Assembly (NCBI GenBank): GCA_964195485.1
Contig: CAXMPG010000155.1
Coordinates: 1 to 7,595 of the forward strand
Reading direction: 5' to 3'
DNA length: 7,595 nucleotides
Origin: CAJXZP01 sp964195485
GTDB lineage: Bacteria; Bacteroidota; Bacteroidia; Flavobacteriales_G; Salibacteraceae
Shown here: in pieces, positions 1 through 6,400 of the stretch
Layout of the letters: every line of letters begins with the position of its first letter
Position numbering within the stretch: the first letter of the stretch is position 1
Notes under the pieces: model-generated
What the model was told of the DNA's origin: nothing
Database searches by the model: none
What the model saw: the letters and a program-made list of their open reading frames with translations, nothing else
Position numbers and translations under genes: made by a program

Positions 1-39
1 TTAGAATGGAAAGGTGAAAGATGGGGAGTAGAGATTTAA
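1..39 (+). CDS. C-terminal end of an unidentified upstream protein (partial)
   Basis: The forward frame starting at base 1 is open for 12 codons, reads LEWKGERWGVEI and stops at TAA (37-39). The rest of the gene lies left of the window. Two observations suggest a real gene end: the peptide has a normal composition, with charged residues and two tryptophans, and a strong forward terminator begins about 30 bases after the stop. Twelve residues are too few to assign a family. A chance open frame of this length is quite possible, so the call rests mainly on the terminator. Confidence 0.5.
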   Translation, partial: LEWKGERWGVEI

Positions 40-69
40 AACCCTGTAATTTCTTAAATCACATTTTAG

Positions 70-102
70 AGCGGAAGGGTAATAAGTTGCCCTTCCGCTT
101 TT
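70..102 (+). terminator. Rho-independent terminator of the upstream gene
   Basis: GCGGAAGGG (71-79) pairs perfectly with CCCTTCCGC (90-98) around a 10-base loop. One further A-T pair (70/99) closes the stem, and four T residues follow at 99-102. The stem is far more GC-rich than its surroundings. On the reverse strand the hairpin is not followed by a clear T-run, so it should act on forward transcripts. Its position just after the stop at 39 fits termination of that gene. Confidence 0.9.
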
Positions 103-163
103 GCGTTAAATTTAATCTTGTTCTTAACTAAAAATATAAATTACTACATTTCAATGAGTTGTA

Positions 164-196
164 AAAAGCCTCTACGTGTAACACGTAGGGGCTTTT
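164..196. terminator. Long hairpin, terminator-like in both directions
   Basis: Bases 164-179 are the reverse complement of 181-196 around a single central A, apart from one T-G wobble pair (171/189). The outer part reads AAAAGCC and GGCTTTT, so transcripts from either strand would end in a GC-containing stem followed by U residues. No gene clearly ends here: the upstream gene already has its own terminator at 70-102. Other readings are a leader hairpin of the small gene at 282, or a structure belonging to the repeat pair described separately. Confidence 0.45.
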
Positions 197-213
197 ACGT
201 GTTACACGTAGGG
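173..213. repeat. Two direct copies of an 18-base palindromic unit
   Basis: TACGTGTAACACGTAGGG (173-190) recurs as TACGTGTTACACGTAGGG (196-213), with 17 of 18 positions identical and a period of 23 bases. Each copy contains a palindrome, TACGTGT-N-ACACGTA, and the only difference is its central base (A or T). Because all four arms can pair with one another, at least two alternative RNA hairpins are possible: 172-188, or 170-182 with 201-213. It could be a paired operator, a small dispersed repeat or an attenuator. The sequence alone does not decide. Confidence 0.75.
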
Positions 214-281
214 TAATTGATTGATAAATGTTCTTATTTCGAAGTGTAAGTTTATACATATTATTTAATTCGATGTTAAGA

Positions 282-587
282 ATGAAAATTTGTAACGAAC
301 CAACAAAGGATAGCTGTTCTTGTGGAAGTTGGTTAGAGCACTGGGAAAAACATAGTAAAAGACCCGCATGGTTTTGTTCTGAAGAAGGGTGTATAAACAC
401 CAATTTAGTGGGGGCGTTTGTGCAAAAAACAAACGATGATAAGAATTGGTTTTTACTTCCTCTTTGTCATACACATAATACCAGTAAAGAAGAGTTAGAA
501 ATTACGACTTCAACCATATTGATATCTGTAGACAAGAAAAACCCATGTGATGAAAGAAGACTGATGAGCTTTTTTAGCTTTTGGTAA
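282..587 (+). CDS. Small Cys/His-rich protein of unknown function (101 aa)
   Basis: The protein is soluble, with no signal peptide or membrane segment. Its cysteines and histidines are arranged like a metal-binding knuckle: C12-x-C14, C32-x4-C37 and C62-x2-H65, with a further C89 near the end. The core contains CSCGSWLEHW (12-21) and PLCHTHN (60-66), which recalls the Cys/His pairs of treble-clef and HNH-type folds. From memory, unnamed bacterial proteins of similar size share this pattern, but I cannot name the family and assign no function. Upstream in-frame ATGs at 228 and 273 would add up to 18 mostly hydrophobic residues. The ATG at 282 is preferred because the recognisable sequence begins there. 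It appears to be a single gene: palindromes lie before it and a separate promoter lies after it. Confidence 0.75.
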   Translation: MKICNEPTKDSCSCGSWLEHWEKHSKRPAWFCSEEGCINTNLVGAFVQKTNDDKNWFLLPLCHTHNTSKEELEITTSTILISVDKKNPCDERRLMSFFSFW

Positions 588-590
588 TAA

Positions 591-621
591 TTTGCCCGAA
601 TTCAAAAAGTACGTATATTAG
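591..621 (+). promoter_or_regulatory. Bacteroidota-type promoter of the secreted propeller gene
   Basis: TTTG (591-594) is followed after 19 bases by TATATTAG (614-621), which matches the TAnnTTTG -7 consensus at all but one fixed position. Spacing and order fit the known Bacteroidota sigma factor promoter. If the final G is at about -5, transcription starts near 626 and leaves a leader of about 22 bases before the ATG at 648. Its position right after the stop at 587 suggests that the two forward genes are transcribed separately. Confidence 0.5.
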
Positions 622-647
622 CAAAGCATTAATAAACCCCATAAACT

Positions 648-2066
648 ATGTTTACTCCTTATTTTAAGAATCCCTTTTACTTCAGTAAGCTTGTATTGCT
701 AAGTTTAATATTTATTTTATTATCTCCAAGTCTAGTCATATCCCAAAAGTGGGAAGGTATAAGTGCAGGTACCTATAGAAATATAGTTACTGCCTTAGCG
801 GTAGATACGACCAATAATCAATTAGTTATTGGAGGTCAGGATATAAAAGATGTGAATGGGCAATCATCTTGCACGGTATTCAAATGGAGTCCAGAGAACG
901 GGGTGGAAATTCTATCTCCATATAACTTAGATACAATGAATATAGATATCGTTAACCAAATTTTATTTAGAAGAGACTCCATGTTAGTGGTTGGACGTGG
1001 GGGGGTAGCAATTTGGAAAAATAATCATTGGACTTCAAAATTTGATATTCAATCGCCTTGGCATCAAAGTATTCATCCTTATGGCAATAATTACTTATTG
1101 TCTACAGGACAAAGGTCTTATTCTACTTTAGGTAGTTTGGTAGAATGGGATGGAGATACCACAGTGACTGATTTTCATAATATATCTGCATTTATTAGCT
1201 CATACTCATTTGTAGAAACGGTAATTGAATATAAAGGAGATTTATATGTAGCAGGTAGCTCCCTTTATTATGATGGTGTCATAATGCATGATATCATAAA
1301 ATGGGATGGTACCCAGTGGACTACGCTAGGTAGTGGATTAAATCACGCTACTCAATTAGGAGGAATAAATGATATGGTTGTTTACAAAGGTGAATTATAT
1401 ATCATCGGGTTGTTTCATGTAAATGGTGATACCAAAGAAAACTATGTTGCCCGTTGGGATGGCACCCAATGGAAACTCGTAGGAGGAGATTTTTGGAGTC
1501 CAAATTTGGGTTATGGCATGGTAAGTTCTTTACATATGCATAACGGGTATTTATATGTTAGCGGAACATTTACCAAAGTCGGAGGCGTTCCTGCAACAGG
1601 TATAGCACGTTGGGATGGAAATGAATGGTGCGGTTGCGGTTCTATTATCGAGATAGGAGCAACGGTGACTGATTTAACCCATTATAGAGACACGCTGTAT
1701 ATTAGTGGTAACTTCATTAAAATAGATAATGATAGCATATTAAGAATAGCCCGTTTTATAGGTGATGATTTTGCAGATACCTGTGGATCCACAGTAGGAA
1801 TTAAAACCGTTCAGTTAGAAAAACAAACGTTAAAAGGTTACCCAAACCCGGCACAGAATGAATTGAATTTTGATTTTCCAAATCCTATAAATCAATTGTC
1901 TCAAATTAGTGTGTACAACATTGTAGGTCAGTTATTTATTCATACCCAAGAATTTATTTACGAGCGTAAATTAACCCTAGATATTTCTACTTTACCCCAA
2001 GGCATTTATTTTGGCGAGATTGTAACCAACCAAAAAAACTATGTGTACTCTTTTGTTACAGAATAG
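648..2066 (+). CDS. Secreted beta-propeller-like protein with type A T9SS sorting domain (472 aa)
   Basis: Residues 1-32 are a signal peptide: lysines at 7 and 14, a hydrophobic core at about 15-31, and likely cleavage after VIS before Q33. Residues about 58-380 contain seven repeats. Each pairs an LYVSG-type strand (for example 199-203, 250-254, 302-306, 350-354) with a segment such as KWDGTQW or RWDGNEW. The key aromatic residues are W80, W123, W167, W219, W270, W322 and F370, spaced 43-52 apart. Seven such units suggest a seven-bladed propeller of the kelch-like sort, but no catalytic site is recognisable. Residues 395-472 are a type A T9SS sorting domain: YPNPAQNELNF, then a VYNIVGQL strand, then LPQGIYFGEI. 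The protein should cross the inner membrane by Sec and the outer membrane by T9SS, with the tail removed and the protein released or anchored to the surface. Ligand and role are unknown. No clear terminator follows it. Confidence 0.9.
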   Translation: MFTPYFKNPFYFSKLVLLSLIFILLSPSLVISQKWEGISAGTYRNIVTALAVDTTNNQLVIGGQDIKDVNGQSSCTVFKWSPENGVEILSPYNLDTMNIDIVNQILFRRDSMLVVGRGGVAIWKNNHWTSKFDIQSPWHQSIHPYGNNYLLSTGQRSYSTLGSLVEWDGDTTVTDFHNISAFISSYSFVETVIEYKGDLYVAGSSLYYDGVIMHDIIKWDGTQWTTLGSGLNHATQLGGINDMVVYKGELYIIGLFHVNGDTKENYVARWDGTQWKLVGGDFWSPNLGYGMVSSLHMHNGYLYVSGTFTKVGGVPATGIARWDGNEWCGCGSIIEIGATVTDLTHYRDTLYISGNFIKIDNDSILRIARFIGDDFADTCGSTVGIKTVQLEKQTLKGYPNPAQNELNFDFPNPINQLSQISVYNIVGQLFIHTQEFIYERKLTLDISTLPQGIYFGEIVTNQKNYVYSFVTE

Positions 2067-2094
2067 AAGAGCGTCAATTAATAATAGAAAGCAT

Positions 2095-3270
2095 TTAGCT
2101 CTTATCCTTCCGAGTACCTCTATACAATTCATAATGAACAAACCGAGTTTCTAGCGGTCCGTTATAAAGCTTAATTCGTTTGCTTGTTCTAAGTCCAATA
2201 TGTTTTAATGCTTCTTTATTGGATGTGATAATCCATGCATCCCAACCTTGGAATTTGTTTTTTAACGTATTTCCAATTTCTTTATAGAAAAAGTTAATAT
2301 CGTCTGGATCTAATCTTTCTCCGTAGGGAGGATTGATAATGATTGTTCCTCTATCGTCTGGCTTCTCTAAATCTTCAAATGCAGCTAAGCTGGTTTGAAT
2401 ATATTTTTCGCAACGTGCGTTTTTGATATTGTGTTCTGCGGAGTGTAAAGAATCCTTCGCGTTATCACTACCAAAAACTTCGGTTTTCAAATCACGTACA
2501 CCTGCTTTAGCTTCATTTCTCACTAAAGTCATTAAAGCAGGATCGTAATTTTCCCAAGTATTAAATCCAAATTTAGATCTATACCATTGCGAAGGAATCT
2601 TTCTAGCTTGATAAACAGCCTCAATTGGAATAGTACCAGAACCACACATTCCATCAATTAGTGGAGTAGTGCCATCCCATCCAGTAAACTTAATTAAAGC
2701 AGATGCAAGCGTTTCATTTATAGGTGCTTCTACAGATTCTTCACGGTAACCACGTCTGTTAAGAGTAGGACCTGAAGCATCTAAATAGATGGTTACAAAT
2801 TCATCAGATATATGAAGTAAAAATTGATAATCAGGATTGTCTTTATCTACCGATGGTCTGTTTCCGGTTTTTTCTCTTACACGATCCACAATGGCATCTT
2901 TCAATTTTAAAGAAGCGTACATGGTATGCGTATAAAACTCCGAATGGATAGCAAAATTAATGGCAAATGAACTGTCGAAATCCAAAAAGTCCTCCCAAGC
3001 CATTTCCATGGCTTTTTCGTATAATTTGTCTGGATCATTCGCTTCAAACTCTTCTAATTGAACTAAAACACGAATAGCATGTCGTAATTGTAAACAGGTT
3101 TTGTAAATTGTTTTTAGGTTTCCCTTACAATGAACCACTCTATTTCCAATTTCAATATGGCTTGCGCCAAGCTCGTCTAACTCATCCGCAAGCATCTCTT
3201 CTAACCCAAAAAGGGTAGTGACTGCTAATTTTTGTTCGTTCTCAGGCTGAAATACTGATTTAATGTCCAT
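2095..3270 (-). CDS. rlmL: THUMP-domain class I SAM-dependent RNA methyltransferase, RlmL/YpsC type (391 aa)
   Basis: This cytoplasmic enzyme family methylates N2 of a guanine in 23S rRNA (G2445 in E. coli RlmL). The N-terminal part (about 15-165) carries the ferredoxin-like and THUMP RNA-binding region, with FGLEEMLADELDELGA near its start. The Rossmann methyltransferase domain follows: the SAM-binding motif I DGMCGSGTIPIEA (206-218), then the catalytic NPPYGERL (313-320), as in the UPF0020 family. The length fits stand-alone RlmL/YpsC proteins. The second methyltransferase domain (RlmK) of E. coli RlmKL is absent, so the exact target base is inferred from the family. An in-frame ATG at 3303 would add 11 residues, but a perfect -7 box lies between the two ATGs, so the start at 3270 is preferred. 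The gene is convergent with the propeller gene and divergent from the PKD protein gene. Confidence 0.93.
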   Translation of the reverse strand: MDIKSVFQPENEQKLAVTTLFGLEEMLADELDELGASHIEIGNRVVHCKGNLKTIYKTCLQLRHAIRVLVQLEEFEANDPDKLYEKAMEMAWEDFLDFDSSFAINFAIHSEFYTHTMYASLKLKDAIVDRVREKTGNRPSVDKDNPDYQFLLHISDEFVTIYLDASGPTLNRRGYREESVEAPINETLASALIKFTGWDGTTPLIDGMCGSGTIPIEAVYQARKIPSQWYRSKFGFNTWENYDPALMTLVRNEAKAGVRDLKTEVFGSDNAKDSLHSAEHNIKNARCEKYIQTSLAAFEDLEKPDDRGTIIINPPYGERLDPDDINFFYKEIGNTLKNKFQGWDAWIITSNKEALKHIGLRTSKRIKLYNGPLETRFVHYELYRGTRKDKS

Positions 3271-3274
3271 GGTG

Positions 3275-3282
3275 CAAAAGTA
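3275..3282 (-). promoter_or_regulatory. -7 promoter element of rlmL, probably giving a leaderless transcript
   Basis: The reverse strand reads TACTTTTG here, a perfect match to the Bacteroidota TAnnTTTG -7 box, followed by CACC and then the ATG at 3270. With the final G at about -5, transcription would start at or next to the A of the start codon. The -33 position (about 3302-3306) reads TTCATG rather than a clean TTTG, so half the promoter is weak. The box lies inside the longer reading frame from 3303, which argues against that start. Confidence 0.5.
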
Positions 3283-3319
3283 ATGGTTTACTCCGTTTAG
3301 CATGAATTCTAAGGGGGAT

Positions 3320-3350
3320 TTTGTAAGTCCCTGAAAATCTTATTATATTG
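3320..3350 (+). promoter_or_regulatory. Possible promoter of the PKD protein gene
   Basis: TTTG (3320-3323) lies 20 bases before TATATTG (3344-3350), a shortened form of the TAnnTTTG box. It would start transcription near 3355, leaving a leader of about 50-65 bases before the TTG start candidates. The spacing is right but the -7 box lacks a base against the consensus, and AT-rich DNA yields such matches by chance. Confidence 0.3.
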
Positions 3351-3404
3351 TCATGAAATAGTAAAATCGTAGGAAACCAAATGGTGTTTCTTGCGTCTAA
3401 AGAG

Positions 3405-3418
3405 TATTGAAATCAATA
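3405..3418. repeat. Palindrome directly before the probable TTG start
   Basis: TATTGA (3405-3410) and TCAATA (3413-3418) are exact inverted copies around AA. The palindrome ends one base before the TTG at 3419 and contains the alternative TTG at 3407. It could be a protein-binding site or a small hairpin at the ribosome-binding region. A six-base arm can also arise by chance in DNA this AT-rich. Confidence 0.4.
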
Positions 3419-6400
3419 TTGACCAAAAAATCTATATATAAACTCCCAATTTTCCTGGTGATATTCCTATGCTCCATAAGTATATTGAAGGCGCAGGTAG
3501 TTGCCGATTTTATTGCGGTAGCTGATTCAGGATGTGCGCCTTTTGTAGCCACTTTTGCAGATTCATCCAGTGGTAATATAACCTATAGACATTGGGATTT
3601 TGGGAATTTAAATACCGCTACCGGAAACAATGTTGCGCCCTCCGCCATTTACAATAGCCCTGGAGTATATGATGTGACACTTACGGTATCAGATGGGGTA
3701 GATACGGCCAGTATTACTAAGATTGCAATTATCACCGTTTTATCATTACCTGTTGCTAATTTCACCTATCAAAATACACTCACCGGTTGTGCGGAATTTA
3801 GTTTTTCTGTTTTTGATAATTCTAGTCCCGGTAGCTTATCCATTGATTCTTGGAAATGGGATTTTGACGATGGAACTCCACTAGTTATTGGTCAATCGGT
3901 CAGTCACAATTATCATAACCCGGGTGTTTTCGCGGTTACTTTAATCGTCTCCGATTCAATGGGATGTAGTAATTCTAAGGTAATATCAAATCTCGTTTCC
4001 GTGTTACCCAAGCCGGTAGCTAATTTCTATTCTAATGATAGTTTATCGGTTTGTGGGCCTCCTTTAACCATTAATATTCTTAACACTTCTTCCAGTAATT
4101 TGCCCTTAAATTATAATTGGACCGTTGGAGGTGTAAATTATACTACGGCACATATAACTCCCACGTTTACAGCATCTGGTGGGTATAATGCGGAGCTGAT
4201 TGTTACTAATTCTATTGGCTGTTCGGATACGCTTTATAAACCTTTCTATGTATGGATTGGATCTATTGTAGCAAATATGACCATAGCAGATACGGCATGT
4301 TTAAATGCGCCTACAGAAATGGTTAATTCTTCGTATGGCGGGAATACCTTCTCATGGGATTTTGGTGATGGTGTTACTGCGGTAGGAGATACCGTAAATC
4401 ATAGCTATACAAATACGGGTAATTATACCGTGACTTTAGTTTCAAGCGCAGGTTCCGTTTGTGATGATAGTACCACACAAAATATTTATGTAGAAAGTAT
4501 TCAGGCTGCTTTTACATCTACACCACATTTTGCCTGTGAGTTCCCATTAGTGGTAAACTTCACAGATCAAACCGTTGGAAATATTGTTGGCTGGGAATGG
4601 CACTTTGGAAACCTAATAGGTCCAGGGCCTAATTTTCAACCCAATATTTCTTTCCTACAAAACCCGGTTAATAGTTATATGACAGAAGATATTTTCGATG
4701 ATACTTTAACGGTGACTTCTGCAAACGGATGTAAAGGTACGTTCGTAATTCCTGCAAATGAACAAATAATATTGACCAACGCTGATTTTACTGCTTCTGT
4801 AGTGGAAGGGTGTATGCCTTTAATAGTGGACTTTACGAACATAACAGATTCCGTGAGTCGTATTGGGTCTTGGTATTGGGATTATGATGATGGAACTCCG
4901 AAAGATTATACCTTTTCTCCAACACATACTTTTGTAGACACAGGTGTATACGATGTTAGCCTTACCGTAATTTCTATTATGGGCTGTACAACCACTTTTT
5001 TTATGGAAGTGAAAGTGGGGTCGGCTCAAATGGCTAATTTTACGGTAGATACCTTAATGGCGTGTGGCTCAGATACGGTGAATTTCACCAATCTATCTTC
5101 TGATACTAGCTTGATAAATGAATACCTCTGGGTTTTTGGAGATGGTACAACTACGGATGGGTTTGAACCCTTTCATTTGTTTTTAGACACCGGAATTTTG
5201 GAGGTTACCTTAGTCGTAAAATTCAATGGATGTCCAGATACCTTAAATTTAGCTACTGCCATAGAGATTTTAGGTCCAATTACCAGTGTTTTCCCAGGTT
5301 ATAGCTGTGATTCTCAAAATGTCGTCTCATTTACGACCTACTCTCTTGGGGGAACAGATATTTATTGGGATTTCGGAGATTCTTCGGCCATTGATTCTGT
5401 TCACTGGAATCCTACACATACTTTTGCGGCACATGATAGTAACTACCAGTTAACGGTTTTGGTTACGGACTCTACCACCGGTTGTGAACAAACGATTAGT
5501 AATGTGACAAGAATTAGGTACTTATCCGCTGACCTTGTTGGGGCCGATACCACGATTTGTAGGAACGATAACGTTTTATTTAATACGGGATCGTCCGTAA
5601 ATGCGCTATCATATATGCTATGGTCAATGAACTCATTTAGTAATCCGCAAGTTGGGAATAGTGTAGAAGACTTTACTTTTAATCAGAAGGGAGCTCAAAC
5701 TATTTACGTTGTCGTCAGAGATGAGCATGACTGCTTGGATACGGCAAGTCAGTCCGTTTATGTGTATGAACCCGTTCCTCAGTTTTCTTTTTCGCCAAGT
5801 TTGGGATGTGCACCACTCGCGGTTCAATTTACAGACTTTTCTACCAGTGATACCAATATTGTATCCTGGTTATGGGACTTAGGAAATGGGAATACCACGA
5901 GTGTGCGAAATCCTTTTTACCTGTATAATGGAAACGGTACAATGGGTTTCAGTTTAAAGCTTTTAGTAACCGATACTTTCGGTTGTTCAAACCGATTAGA
6001 TAGTATAGGCGCAATTACGGTTTTTGAGCCACCTTCCAGTTTTGCTTCTCCAAATACGCAAGTGTGTGAAAATAGTTTGGTAGGATTTACGAATCAACCA
6101 ATCGGTGTATTTACCTATTTATGGGACTTTGGTGATGGTACAACAAGTACTTTGGTAAGTCCGCAACATGCGTATGCTGCCGGTACTTATGATGTATCAT
6201 TAAAGGTAACAGACCAAATGGGGTGCGATTCTACTTATGTAGAGACGAGCTATATTGAAGTAGAAGGTATTCCCATAGCAGATTTCACGGCAACCCCTAT
6301 AGTGGTAGATTGCTATCCCGCCAGTATAACATTCACAGATTCTAGTACTTATTCGAGTGTAAACTTTTGGACTTGGAATTTCGGTGATTCACCAAACGAT

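Noticed and set aside
145..152. TACATTTC as a -7 box for the small gene
   Set aside because: No TTTG at a proper distance (the nearest TTG is about 24 bases upstream), and single near-matches are common in AT-rich DNA.
128..474. Reverse-strand reading frames of 69 and 91 codons at 128-403 and 265-474
   Set aside because: They lie opposite the small Cys/His gene and its upstream repeats, have no recognisable features, and one crosses the palindromes.
561..585. AGCT-TTTTTT-AGCT-TTT as a terminator at the end of the small gene
   Set aside because: The stem is only four AT/GC-mixed pairs and lies inside the coding sequence, so it is too weak to support.
3353..3361. ATG at 3353 as the start of the PKD protein
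   Set aside because: It is in the same frame but meets stop codons at 3359, 3362 and 3398 before the signal peptide.
3464..3475. Lipoprotein signal at C18 of the PKD protein
   Set aside because: The residues before the cysteine (VIFL) do not fit a lipobox, which needs a small residue at -1, and the hydrophobic core continues past it.
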